A stretch of 64,000 bases of DNA from NCBI RefSeq assembly GCF_000741525.1, contig NZ_JGYP01000002.1, forward strand, positions 620,001 to 684,000, given 5' to 3'. Every line of letters begins with the position of its first letter. The first letter of the stretch is position 1. The notes beneath the pieces were generated by a model that did not search any database, was not told the origin of the DNA, and saw nothing but the letters and a program-made list of their open reading frames with translations. The translations under genes were made by a program, and so were the position numbers. Source of the stretch: Bifidobacterium bohemicum DSM 22767. GTDB taxonomy: Bacteria > Actinomycetota > Actinomycetes > Actinomycetales > Bifidobacteriaceae. Shown one piece after another: positions 37,097 through 46,032 of the stretch.

Positions 37097-37121
37097 CTTG
37101 TACGTCTTAGGACGTGATGAT

Positions 37122-37195
37122 GGGCCCGTAGCTCAGCTGGTTAGAGCGCATCCCTGATAAGGATGAGGTCGGAGGTTCAAGTCCTCCCGGGCCCA
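37122..37195 (+). tRNA. tRNA-Ile (GAT anticodon)
   Basis: 74 bases. Acceptor stem GGGCCCG with CGGGCCC, discriminator A, D-arm AGCTCAGCTGGTTAGAGC, anticodon loop CTGATAA with GAT, T-arm GGAGGTTCAAGTCCTCC. No encoded CCA. Confidence 0.98.
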
Positions 37196-37254
37196 CGCAA
37201 GTTCCAAGAGACCCTTTACGACATTGGTGAATCAGCCTTGGAACAGTGCACAAC

Positions 37255-37327
37255 GGGGCTATGGCGCAGCTGGTAGCGCATCTGCTTTGCAAGCAGAGGG
37301 TCAGGAGTTCGAGTCTCCTTAGCTCCA
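37255..37327 (+). tRNA. tRNA-Ala (TGC anticodon)
   Basis: 73 bases. Acceptor GGGGCTA with TAGCTCC and discriminator A, anticodon loop TTTGCAA with TGC, T-loop GTTCGAGTC. Here it is free of an rRNA operon. An integrase remnant begins 20 bases downstream, so this tRNA is a likely attachment site. Confidence 0.98.
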
Positions 37328-37346
37328 CAAGACATCTTATTTATTT

Positions 37347-37600
37347 CTAACCTGCTTTTTCTGAAGTTGTTGTTACTTCCTGGTCATCCACAACTCGCGT
37401 AGGCGAACTAGTCAATGCCCATTCCGAGGACTGACGTGTATCTGTGGTCATCTTCAGGTCGGCGTGACCCAGCCATGCCCACGCACTGTTGACGGGGACA
37501 CCGGCCTTGAGCCAGTTGATCGCCGGTATGTGCCGTGTGCCAAAGGGCATGAATGACCATATCGCCGTAATCGCCATGTTGCATCCTCCATACTGGCATA
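37347..37600 (-). pseudogene. Tyrosine recombinase (phage-type integrase), C-terminal remnant
   Basis: The minus-strand frame reads INWLKAGVPVNSAWAWLGHADLKMTTDT, the catalytic C-terminal part of a tyrosine integrase (usually a HxLRH motif, then WLGHxxxxxT and a Tyr). The His box is present only across two frames (HALWHTAHTGDQ in one, RHIPAINWLK in the other), so there is a frameshift, and the N-terminal domains are absent. Its place next to the 3' end of tRNA-Ala marks an old integration. Confidence 0.85.
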
Positions 37601-37650
37601 CGCAATCATTCCGGTGAGCCTGCCATGCCAGACCCAGCCGCCTACACGCA
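37577..37650 (-). pseudogene. Fragment of the toxin-like gene found at 46916-47212
   Basis: The minus strand encodes VGGWVWHGRLTGMIAYASMED, nearly the same as VGWDWHGRLTEMIAYAGMED in the toxin-like protein at 46916. The matching DNA (GCATACGCAATCATT and CCATGCCA blocks) is fused to the integrase remnant. A recombination scar linking the two ends of the island. Confidence 0.7.
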
Positions 37651-37804
37651 AACCGGCCGTTCGGAGACTACCATTATGGCAGGGAGACCGGCCCACGGAG
37701 CCGAGAAGTCGTGCTTCATCAGACGATCAAGAACGCCTTTTGCTTCGTTAGCGCCGCACGACCGCCGCGCGAGCGGCCCGACCAGACCCTGGAGGAGAGA
37801 GAAC

Positions 37805-38293
37805 ATGGCCCGTTTGAAAACCCAAGAGGTGCACGCCCGCGACAACATGAGGCGGCTGGACGAGCTGGAGAACGACGAGCACGGCAGGGAGATTCTGCGT
37901 CATCATGTGGTCGAGCTCCTCAATGAGCTCAACGATCTGATTTCCTCGCACGCCGACCGGCTGGAGATCGACACTTCGGAGGAGGGGCCTGATTCCGGTC
38001 TATGTCATCACGTGGGACGAGTCCTGCTGTCGCATGAACTACAGGAGGCACTGAACCGGGTCCTTGCCGTGGAAGGGGCGACGGCGGTCTATCGAGGCGA
38101 CAGCAGGAGAAGCGTCGCCAAAGCCATGCATAAGGACACGGCGAATCTGTTCAAGCACAGCGCCATAGGCGATGACATCTCGCGTCTGCTTGACGCGATG
38201 GACCGGCCGTGGGAGTACGGGAGCGACGGGACACGCAAAGAGAAGTCGGTGACCCTGCACGACGGGTTCGAATATGCCATCCAGGACCTGTAA
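37805..38293 (+). CDS. Hypothetical protein
   Basis: 162 residues, charged and mainly helical, no signal peptide or membrane segment. Features include HHVVELLNELNDLISSH and a C-terminal MDRPWEYGSDGTRKEKSV. Not recognised. Start at 37805 has GGAGGAGAGAGAAC upstream; longer readings are chance. It stands alone between the integrase remnant and the small regulators, so it is probably part of the island cargo. Confidence 0.6.
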   Translation: MARLKTQEVHARDNMRRLDELENDEHGREILRHHVVELLNELNDLISSHADRLEIDTSEEGPDSGLCHHVGRVLLSHELQEALNRVLAVEGATAVYRGDSRRSVAKAMHKDTANLFKHSAIGDDISRLLDAMDRPWEYGSDGTRKEKSVTLHDGFEYAIQDL

Positions 38294-38568
38294 AGCATGC
38301 ATATAAGCATCCAAAACAAATAAGGAATTTGGCGGATATCCGCGCCGTGCTTAAGCGGGCGAAGGCACGGCCGAACTCTACCGAGGACCGTGTTCGGCCG
38401 GAGCAGGTGTTGTTGCGTTCGATGGAGTTCGCTATTGCCGTGTTCGACTGCGGCGATAGCAGCAGCTCTTATGGCCGCGTTCGACTGCAACAGTCAGTCA
38501 CCGTGCTCAATGGCGACGGCTGGCACGGCTATCGAACGACGACCGCCAACTATCCTGAATATCTTCCG

Positions 38569-38826
38569 CTAGTTTGCCTGACCCCTTTGGGCTTCAAGGA
38601 CGCGACGCTGGAACTCGTCGTTGCGATCCTTCCAGTCGGCGAGTTCCTCGGCGTAACCGGGGTACGGTTCCTTGCCGTCGGTCTCGAAGTCGATGAACTG
38701 ATCCTTGGTGATGGGCCGGGAGGGAGTGAACTCCTTCAACTCCTCCGGCCAGTCGAACGGCAGGTCGCTGCCGTCGTAGCAGTCGTCCGAATTGATGTCG
38801 GGGTCTACCTCAGTTGGGATTCCCAT
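38569..38826 (-). CDS. Small acidic hypothetical protein
   Basis: 85 residues, strongly acidic (DPDINSDDCYDGSDLPFDWPEE), with a C-terminal helix. AAGGAGACAAGCCC before the ATG is an excellent ribosome binding site, which supports a real gene over the longer plus-strand reading. The acidic composition is DNA-mimic-like, and it lies beside XRE regulators; both points are only suggestive. Function not recognised. Confidence 0.6.
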   Translation of the reverse strand: MGIPTEVDPDINSDDCYDGSDLPFDWPEELKEFTPSRPITKDQFIDFETDGKEPYPGYAEELADWKDRNDEFQRRVLEAQRGQAN

Positions 38827-38955
38827 GGGCTTGTCTCCTTGTCCAAACTTGCCTTACATACCACAGCGCAGGTTTCCGGAGGACCGATACAACACAGTCT
38901 CCTATGCCTTTTATCTTAGGCCACTTCTAAACCATAGTAGTCGTAGCTTGGATAT

Positions 38956-39255
38956 ATGTCTCGTAAACGCCCGCAGGATGCCGAATGGCTCGAATACATG
39001 AGGGTTGTGGGTCATAATATCGAGACGATTCGCAGGAACAACCATATGAGCCAGGAACAGGTCGCCTACGCCGCCGATCTGTCGCGCTACACCTATCAGA
39101 AGCTGGAAAGCGGCGTCGGGTCCAAGCCGACAGGCGGCAAGGGCACCCCGCCGTCGAACCCGAGCCTGCGCAACATCATGGCCGTGGCCCAAGTGCTCGG
39201 CGTGAAGCTCGGCGACCTGCTGCCCGACGACCCGCCCGACCTGAGCGCACGATGA
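38956..39255 (+). CDS. XRE-family helix-turn-helix regulator
   Basis: 99 residues forming one HTH_3 domain: NIETIRRNNHMSQEQVAYAADLSRYTYQKLESG, with a Gly/Pro-rich loop (GSKPTGGKGTPPSNP) before the last helices. No ribosome binding site before the ATG, so possibly leaderless. A related gene follows at 39521; the two probably control the surface-protein gene or each other. Confidence 0.85.
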   Translation: MSRKRPQDAEWLEYMRVVGHNIETIRRNNHMSQEQVAYAADLSRYTYQKLESGVGSKPTGGKGTPPSNPSLRNIMAVAQVLGVKLGDLLPDDPPDLSAR

Positions 39256-39520
39256 CCCGCCTCGCACCGCGAGCCGCCGAAGCAACCAACCATCACATCA
39301 CCGAACCCGCCGGGGGCGGCCGATTCTTCAACCATCACGCCTTTACATGCAACAACGACGCCGGCGGTGGATTTTGTTCCGGTCTCAGTGCCGTCCACAT
39401 CCAAAAGTTCGGTGCCCGATTGTTTTTGAGCTGTTCCCACAACGGGAATGTATTGCTGCTGTACCCAAGGCCCCAGAGATGAGCTTGTGGTTCAAAACCG
39501 TATGACCCTAGCCTAGAAGC

Positions 39521-39907
39521 ATGGAAGATGAAGCGGAGCAGTGGAGCGAATGCCTGCGCATTCTGGGCACGAACATACGACGGGCGCGCAATGGCGGAGC
39601 GCTCGGCACGTCCGCTTTGGCGCGAAAGGCGGGTCTGACGCCGGACGAATGCCGAAGGATTGAGAACGGGAATGATCCGAATCCCGATCTACGCACCGTA
39701 GCCGCCTTGGCACACGCCTTGGGAACGTCGATCGACGACTTGTTGCCGCGGCGATGGCCAAGGCTGGGGCGCGAAGGGCGGGCAACGACCACGGGAACCC
39801 CGGCGGCGCGGGCACGAGGTCGACCACCCGCCACCGGAGGGACGGAGACGCCGGGCCGGCGACAGGGAGGAGGGGGACCGTGCGCGGATCCGGAACGCCT
39901 ATTTTAA
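39521..39907 (+). CDS. XRE-family helix-turn-helix regulator with disordered tail
   Basis: 128 residues. The N-terminal 75 form an HTH_3 domain (NIRRARNGGALGTSALARKAGLT; RIENGNDPNPDLRTVAALAHALG), related to the regulator at 38956. The last 50 residues are Arg, Gly, Pro and Thr-rich and look disordered. No clear ribosome binding site. It ends 61 bases before the LAVTG surface protein, whose promoter it may control. Confidence 0.8.
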   Translation: MEDEAEQWSECLRILGTNIRRARNGGALGTSALARKAGLTPDECRRIENGNDPNPDLRTVAALAHALGTSIDDLLPRRWPRLGREGRATTTGTPAARARGRPPATGGTETPGRRQGGGGPCADPERLF

Positions 39908-39925
39908 AAGGTCTCTTAAATAAGA

Positions 39926-39948
39926 TATAGTGTGTGACACGAACACAC
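39926..39948 (+). promoter_or_regulatory. Candidate promoter/operator of the LAVTG surface protein
   Basis: TATAGT (39926-39931) followed by GTGTG (39932-39936) and CACAC (39944-39948), an inverted repeat just downstream of the -10 where an XRE repressor could bind. No good -35. Confidence 0.35.
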
Positions 39949-39968
39949 GAATTCATGGAGGAACAGCT

Positions 39969-42900
39969 ATGAGCCAGAACAACCGATCCAAGGCACGCCA
40001 CGCGTACCGGAATATCAGGAAACAGGAGAACCGGTACGACGGCAGGAAGCGAATCGCGGCGGCGGCACTGGGTGCGGCCACGATCCTCGGCGGTGGCATG
40101 GTATCCAACACGGCGCTCGCGGACGAAGTGACCCCCGAAGGCACGCAACCGCAGGACGGGAATGTCGTTCCGGTGACGCAACGCACCCCCGAACAGGCCG
40201 AGCAGGATGCCGCGAGCGTGAAGGCGAAGGCGGATGCCGACGCGCAGGCGAAGGCGCAGGAGGCCCGGCAGGCGCAGGCTCGTCAGGATGCCGCGAAGAC
40301 GGCGCAGGAGCAGGCGCAGAGGCAGGCGGCTGATGCGGCCGCGAAGCTTGAGGCGCAGCAGCAGGCGCAGGCGAAGGCGCAGGAGGCTGCGAAGGCGGCG
40401 GCTCCGCAGGTGCCGCAGGCCACGGTCGAGCGTGACAATGCGAAGGCTGCGGATGATGCGGCGAAGGCGGCGCGGTCCAAGGCTGGTGAGGATGCCGGTC
40501 GGGCGCAGGAGGAGCAGCGTCGTGCGCAGTCGGACAAGGACGGCAGTCAGGCCGCCGCCGACAGCGCCCACAGGGTCGAGGAGGACAGCCGTGCTGCGGA
40601 TCGGAAGGCCCAGTCCGACAGGCAGAATGCGGAGGACGGGCAGCGTCGGGCGGCGTCCGACGCTCGTGAGGCCAGCCAGCCGGGTGCCATCGACCGTGCG
40701 AGGAAGGATGTGAAGGACGGGACGGACGGTGTGGCTGTCGCCGACCGTGCGGTGTCGGCGGCGCAGGGCACGTTGGAGCAGGCCAAGGCCGATACGCAGG
40801 CCAGACAGCAGGACGTGCAGGCGAAGGCGCAGGCCGTGCAGGACGCGCAGCGGAAGGTCGATGACGCGCAGAAGGCCGTGGACGCGCACAACGGCGACGT
40901 GAAGGCCAAGAAGCAGGTTTTGGACAAGGCGAAGGACGGGTTGGACAAGGCCAAGCAGGCCAAGTCCGACGCGGATGACGCGCTGGCTGTCCAGCAGGCC
41001 GCGTTGCAGGCGGCGCAGGACAGTGCCGCAGCGGCGCAGAACGCGTTGAACGGCGCACAGGCCGACGAGAACACGAAGAAGACCGCGAGCGACGCGGCCG
41101 ACGCCCAACGCGCCACGGGGTATGTCGGGTTCCTCAACGACCGTGGGCTTGGTTCCATGACCGGCCAGTTCACGTCCGGCTGGTACGCGCAGTACGTCAA
41201 GCTCGGCAAGGACGGGGACGCCACCGTGTTGAGCAACGTGCGCAAGGCGTTGGAGTACGTCAACCATGTCAACGACATCCGTCGCGGTCTGGGACTGGGC
41301 GAACTGGCCGTGACCGATTCGATGATGACCAACGCCATCCTCCATGCCGATGCCAGCGCCCACACGCAGGGTCATACCGGTGGCATGGGAGGAGGCCAGA
41401 ACCTCGTGATCGGTGACTGTCTGGGCGAAAACATCTCCGATGCGTACTACGACCCGAACGGCAGCTGGTACACCAGCGAGATGGACTTCTACAACAGGCT
41501 CGTGGACGAGAACAAGGTCCCCGGACTGACCAAGTTCGAACCCGGCCACATCACACAGGCCCAGTGGGACGCCAACATGGCGCTCATCACCCGCACCAAG
41601 TACTATGCCAACCCGCAGACCGGCGAGCAGGTCGGGCATTACCTCAACATCATCAACCCTTCATGGACGGTGATGGGTGCCGGTCTGAACGCCGGTACGA
41701 CCGACTACGTGGACAGCAACGGTGTGGATCACGGCTGGAACTACGATGGTGCCGGAATCAACGATTTCGCCAACGACCTGACGCAGGAGTCGCATCATAC
41801 GGTCGGTGAGTACCGTTCCATGCTGGATGGCTACACGGGCAAGCTGGACGCCGCCAACAAGGCCTACGAGGACGCCAGGAAGACCACCAGCGACAGGCAG
41901 CAGGCCCTCACGCAGGCGCAGCAGGCCGTCAGTGACGCGCAGGCACGTCTTACCGCCGCCCAGCAGGCCGTCAGCGACGCGCAGGCCACCGTCAACGCAC
42001 GGCAGGCGGACACCGACCGTGCGCAGGGCGTGTACGACACCGCCAACAACGACCATGCCGCCCAACAGGCCCTCGACCGGGCCACGCAGGACAGGGACGC
42101 GGCGCAATCCACCCTCGACACCGCCCAACAGGCCCTCGACCAGGCCCGCTCCGCGCAGTCCACGGCCGAACACGACCTGACCGCACGCCAGCAGGACCGC
42201 ACCGACGCGCAGCAGACCCTCGACCAGGCCCGGCAGAAACTCGACCGCTACCAGAACGCCCTGGGCAACCTCGACGCCGCCAACCGGCAACTCGCGCAGG
42301 CCACCGCCGACGCCCAACGCACCGCCGACGCCTACCGCACCGCGCACGACGCCGCCCAACAGGCCGACCAGACCCTCGAACAGGCCAAAACCCGACTGGA
42401 TGCCGCCAACAAGGACCTGGCGGACAAACAGGCCGCACTGAGCAAGGCCGACACGGACGCGAACGCCACCGCGCAGGCACTGCAAACCGCGCAGGCACGC
42501 CTCGACCGGCTCACCCACGACGCCGACCCCGCCACCCTTACCGCCGCCCAACAGGCCGTCAGCGACGCGCAGGCCGCGAAAACCAAGGCCGACAACGACC
42601 TGTCCGCCGCACAGGCCGCACTCGACAAGGCCACCACCGACACGCAGGCCGCGCAATCGGCCTACGACGAGGCCAAACGGAAAGCCGACCAGGCCGACGC
42701 CGACTACAACGCCGCCAAGACCGCACTCGACCAGGCCAACGCCATCAAGGCCGCCCAACAGCAGGCCCAACAGCAGGCGCAGACCGCGACACAGGCCGTG
42801 GCACACGACCCCAACGGACACAACGCCAAGACCGCACGCCACAACGCGAACGGCAAGACCGTCACCACCGCCCATGACACTCACGGACGCAAGCTCGCCG

Positions 42901-42992
42901 TCACCGGCGCTGACACGGCAGCAGCCGCAGCGCTCGCCGCCAGCATGGTGGTCGCCGCCCTCGGAATGGAAGCCATCCGCCGACGCGAGTAG
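39969..42992 (+). CDS. LAVTG-anchored SEC10/PgrA-like surface protein
   Basis: 1007 residues. Signal peptide with cleavage near NTALA/DEV (about 51/52). Residues 60-380 and 625-970 are long Ala/Gln/Asp/Lys coiled-coils with heptad-like repeats (such as AAQQAVSDAQA). Between them, about 383-620, is a globular CAP-like domain (LEYVNHVNDIRRGLGLGELAVTDSM; GENISDAYY; HYLNIINPSWTVMGAG) of the kind in SEC10/PgrA surface-exclusion proteins. The C-terminus has the sortase motif LAVTG (976-980), a hydrophobic segment and RRRE. GGAGGAACAGCT precedes the ATG. No sortase gene is nearby. Role in adhesion or in blocking conjugative mating is inferred. Confidence 0.88.
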   Translation: MSQNNRSKARHAYRNIRKQENRYDGRKRIAAAALGAATILGGGMVSNTALADEVTPEGTQPQDGNVVPVTQRTPEQAEQDAASVKAKADADAQAKAQEARQAQARQDAAKTAQEQAQRQAADAAAKLEAQQQAQAKAQEAAKAAAPQVPQATVERDNAKAADDAAKAARSKAGEDAGRAQEEQRRAQSDKDGSQAAADSAHRVEEDSRAADRKAQSDRQNAEDGQRRAASDAREASQPGAIDRARKDVKDGTDGVAVADRAVSAAQGTLEQAKADTQARQQDVQAKAQAVQDAQRKVDDAQKAVDAHNGDVKAKKQVLDKAKDGLDKAKQAKSDADDALAVQQAALQAAQDSAAAAQNALNGAQADENTKKTASDAADAQRATGYVGFLNDRGLGSMTGQFTSGWYAQYVKLGKDGDATVLSNVRKALEYVNHVNDIRRGLGLGELAVTDSMMTNAILHADASAHTQGHTGGMGGGQNLVIGDCLGENISDAYYDPNGSWYTSEMDFYNRLVDENKVPGLTKFEPGHITQAQWDANMALITRTKYYANPQTGEQVGHYLNIINPSWTVMGAGLNAGTTDYVDSNGVDHGWNYDGAGINDFANDLTQESHHTVGEYRSMLDGYTGKLDAANKAYEDARKTTSDRQQALTQAQQAVSDAQARLTAAQQAVSDAQATVNARQADTDRAQGVYDTANNDHAAQQALDRATQDRDAAQSTLDTAQQALDQARSAQSTAEHDLTARQQDRTDAQQTLDQARQKLDRYQNALGNLDAANRQLAQATADAQRTADAYRTAHDAAQQADQTLEQAKTRLDAANKDLADKQAALSKADTDANATAQALQTAQARLDRLTHDADPATLTAAQQAVSDAQAAKTKADNDLSAAQAALDKATTDTQAAQSAYDEAKRKADQADADYNAAKTALDQANAIKAAQQQAQQQAQTATQAVAHDPNGHNAKTARHNANGKTVTTAHDTHGRKLAVTGADTAAAAALAASMVVAALGMEAIRRRE

Positions 42993-43046
42993 TGTAAGTA
43001 ATACAACCATATAGCAATGCAGTTCGTAATCGGATATCTAAAGTTA

Positions 43047-43094
43047 GATGGATGCAAGAACCTACAAACAAAGTTCTTGCATCCATCCGGTTTT
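43047..43094 (+). terminator. Terminator of the surface-protein gene
   Basis: Perfect 15-base stem GATGGATGCAAGAAC (43047-43061) with GTTCTTGCATCCATC (43073-43087), then CGGTTTTAATT. Confidence 0.85.
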
Positions 43095-43129
43095 AATTCG
43101 AAATCATGAATGCCAAACGAGGAAGAATC

Positions 43130-43921
43130 ATGTTGTTGGGTTTCCTAATTATCCTCCTTATAGCGGTTGCTCCTCTGATGATTGTGCTCATTGGCGCAGG
43201 CTGGTTCAGCACCACTACCGTGGGGTCCTCACTCACCGAAGTATTCAACTACATCACGTCATTCGGTTTAGGAATCATCATCCTAGGAATCATCTGGCTG
43301 GTGTTCATCCTACTGGAAGCATTCATCATGTTTGCTTTGTTCGTTTGGAACGGCAAACGTAAACGCAATCTCATACTTGCTATCGCCGTCAGTGCAGTAG
43401 GCACAGGTATCGTTCCGTTCTTCACATGGCAATGGGTACTCCCATACAACATGTGCGCACCCACAGCATGCGTGGAATGGACGCTGTGTATGGTCATCAT
43501 GCTCATCACCATCGCCACCCAACACAAGAATATGCAAAACTCGTTCGAAAAGTCCAGCAGTCGTGACAAAAAATCAACCGACAAGCACTCGCATAACGGT
43601 TATCATTTCAAAGCCGGACAAGCAGAATACGACAGAGCATCCAAATTATCAGCGTCACAGGAAACACAGGAAAGTCTCTTGCCGAGAAGCGACGAGGAAG
43701 TAGTCTCTTCGCGTTCAATCCCAGCCTCCATCATCAGTAAAGACAACGACCTGCAAGTTTCGGATTTCCCACTCGGCACCAAAATCCTACACGAAACATA
43801 CGGTCTGGGAACTGTCATCGACACCCAAGATAGAGGACGCAATTCGACCATCACCGTCGATTTCGGTTCCGCTGGAATCAAACGTCTTATGCTTCGTGTT
43901 GCACCCATTAAAAGACTATAA
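43130..43921 (+). CDS. Membrane protein with C-terminal UvrD/PcrA-like Tudor domain
   Basis: 263 residues. About four membrane helices in residues 1-130, then a hydrophilic Ser/Lys/Asp linker, and a final 50-residue domain (FPLGTKILHETYGLGTVID, then ITVDFGSAGIKRLML) like the C-terminal Tudor/KOW-like module of UvrD/PcrA helicases, which binds RNA polymerase. That module on a membrane protein is unusual. GAGGAAGAATC before 43130 decides this start over an ATG 24 bases earlier. Function not known. Confidence 0.7.
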   Translation: MLLGFLIILLIAVAPLMIVLIGAGWFSTTTVGSSLTEVFNYITSFGLGIIILGIIWLVFILLEAFIMFALFVWNGKRKRNLILAIAVSAVGTGIVPFFTWQWVLPYNMCAPTACVEWTLCMVIMLITIATQHKNMQNSFEKSSSRDKKSTDKHSHNGYHFKAGQAEYDRASKLSASQETQESLLPRSDEEVVSSRSIPASIISKDNDLQVSDFPLGTKILHETYGLGTVIDTQDRGRNSTITVDFGSAGIKRLMLRVAPIKRL

Positions 43922-44745
43922 ACATTTCTGTGTACTTCGAATTCAATGTACAGACAGACGAGCGAAAGTTTTGTCTACACATTGAAAACAAATACAGAGG
44001 AATCAAATGTTGTCATAAATCCGAAGAACATATATTCAATAATCAGCGGCTGATCGACCATTGGATACACATACAATAACATTTTTCGGAATGTAACTTC
44101 ACTCAATAAAAATCATTTCTTGCGAACTCTCAATGCAACAAAAGTGCTACGAGACAGCCAGGACGGAGAGTCGATACGACTCACCGACATCAATCCACTG
44201 AGCAACACGATACAAAATAAAATCACAGAACAAAACCATATAAATACGCTGACCCCATTTTTAAGCCGTAGTCTTGAAAAAACGGCATTTCCCTCAAATA
44301 GTTGAGTACGCTTTTCCAGAAAAGGTTTTCAAGGTTCTGGCGGGCCTCCATGTGCAACGGAACCGAATGAACAATCCGAAGCTTCGATGCCGAATCACCC
44401 CATGGCAATGGCGGACAAAAATCCAAAACAAAAAACACTTATTTATAGAGTTGACCTCATTTTGGGGAGTTTTATCATAGAAACGATGTTTTTACGATAA
44501 AATCGGCATCCATTCCCCGGACTCGTTTCGCCCCCTTTATTAGAGGCAGCTTATACATCGGCATCGAGGACGCTAGTGCTCAGAAATCATCCCTCAGACG
44601 TTGACCGCATGCACTTTAATTCCTCTTAAAGTTGTCTTTCTTATTTTGTGAGTTTACTGCCATATACATAGATGCTCCGTGCACCCGAAAGCGCACATTG
44701 ATGTCGATGAACGACGGAGACAAACACCGTCAAGGAGGGCGGAAA
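43922..44745. other. AT-rich stretch without a supported gene
   Basis: About 820 bases of clearly lower GC than the flanks. Short open frames at 44120-44305 (plus) and 44223-44438 (minus) have no ribosome binding site or recognisable family. I see nothing that can be named; probably eroded island DNA. Confidence 0.5.
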
Positions 44746-45333
44746 ATGAAAACGTGACGATACATTGCGACATTCTTTGTAGCGTGCATAATGGTGCCGA
44801 TGTGCGCGGCATGCGGAAGCGTCGGAAGCTCGCCGAAGCAGGCGGCACAGACGCTGTTCACCGCGATGGGCAAGGGTGATGTGGCCACCGTGCGAAAGTA
44901 CACATACCTCGATAAAGGAGACAAACTTTCGGACAGCAAACTGGAACAAGGCGTCACCGATGTGCAGGTGGGCGACGAAACCAAGAGCGACTCGACCGGC
45001 AGCGTCAACGTCAGATTTAAGGTGGCAGGAGAGCAGAAGAACCTGACGCTCGACATGCGCAAGGACCCGGACTCGAAGCAGTGGAAAGCCGACGGCAGCC
45101 AACTGTTTGTGAAGGCGAATGCTGATGCAGACACCGTGCTTGGCGGATTCAAAATCCGTGGAGAGAAATCTCCCACCGTGCTTCCGGGAACATACACCGC
45201 GCGCTACAACGGATGCTGGTACTCGGGAACATGGAAAGAAAAACTCACCGAGATCGGCGGCACTCACAACATGACCAAGTACCGCGACAGTCTCAGCGCA
45301 AATGACGGGATCAAGACGGACGGGAAATACTGA
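44746..45333 (+). pseudogene. Lipoprotein gene with a stop codon in its signal peptide
   Basis: From ATG 44746, with AAGGAGGGCGG upstream, the frame reads MKT-stop-RYIATFFVACIMVPMCAACGS and continues to 45333. TGA at 44755-44757 interrupts an otherwise good lipoprotein signal peptide. The mature region (FTAMGKGDVATVRKYTYLDKG; CWYSGTWKEKLTEIGG) is intact and unrecognised. Restart at GTG 44791 or ATG 44800 would give a protein without an export signal. One base change (such as CGA to TGA) explains it. Confidence 0.75.
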
Positions 45334-46032
45334 AGGCCGTCCGAGCCTCACTCATAGGATTCGGCAACTGCACCGTCCTTGAAGACGAGATGACATCGAA
45401 CGATACTGTAGGCAATACATTCAATAATCTGTTCTTCGCTTGCCAAGCGGGGAGTAAAGGAATATCCGATGCCAGCGGCACGACCATCACCGGTTATACG
45501 AAACATGTCAACGACAGCGGATACTTCACGCTCACGCTCGGAGGAACGGCGACCGCTTCCAAGGGCGAGTTCAGAACGAGCAGTGTCGCTGGCACAATCA
45601 ACCCCCGAACGGATACCGATGCAAGAACCTAGGGAGCAACGTTCAATGCGCGAAGCTCTCTCCGGCACAGATCGACATGAGCGGAATACAAGTCTCCATC
45701 AGCACCGACCTTGATGCGCAACCTTCTCACGACGCTGCTGGACAAATCGGAAAATCCTATATGCCGACCACGCAAAATACCAGGAATGACATCACATATT
45801 TTAATCTTCAAAAACAAATGCACCGAGGCGAGCAGCTCAGTGAAGGTACAAGCTTCCAAGGCAAATCTCAAAGTCAGACAACCTGGGACGGGAGCTTATG
45901 TTGAGTTCGAGCATGGACGAACAATAAATGAAGATACGGAAGTTTTTGCTTTCACAACAATTGGTTGAGACGCAAAAGTGATAGCTTAGAATTCAATAGC
46001 ACGACAACTCATTGGATGAAGGTGGAGGCGAA
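45334..46032. other. Fragmented coding remnants after the lipoprotein gene
   Basis: Three short frames succeed each other in different phases: 45345-45632 (LIGFGNCTVLEDEMTSND, DSGYFTLTLGGTATASKGEF), 45677-45780 (QVSISTDLDAQPSHDA) and 45800-45968 (VEFEHGRTINEDTEVFAF). They look like pieces of one or two extracytoplasmic proteins broken by frameshifts. No intact gene. Confidence 0.5.

Noticed and set aside
37122..37327. Part of an rRNA operon (tRNA-Ile and tRNA-Ala as 16S-23S spacer)
   Set aside because: No 16S or 23S sequence flanks the two tRNAs.
38209..38919. 236-codon plus-strand frame
   Set aside because: Its second half is antisense to the well-supported small gene at 38569-38826; the first half (38326-38560) looks mildly protein-like but has no start or family.
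39513..41639. 708-codon minus-strand frame opposite the surface protein
   Set aside because: Leu/Arg-rich antisense of Ala/Gln coiled-coil repeats; overlaps a second real gene too.
41661..43010. 449-codon minus-strand frame opposite the surface protein C-terminus
   Set aside because: Gly/Val/Leu-rich antisense of the coiled-coil repeats.
44223..44438. Minus-strand frame that resembles a transposase fragment
   Set aside because: No catalytic motif or terminal repeats could be found, so no mobile-element call.
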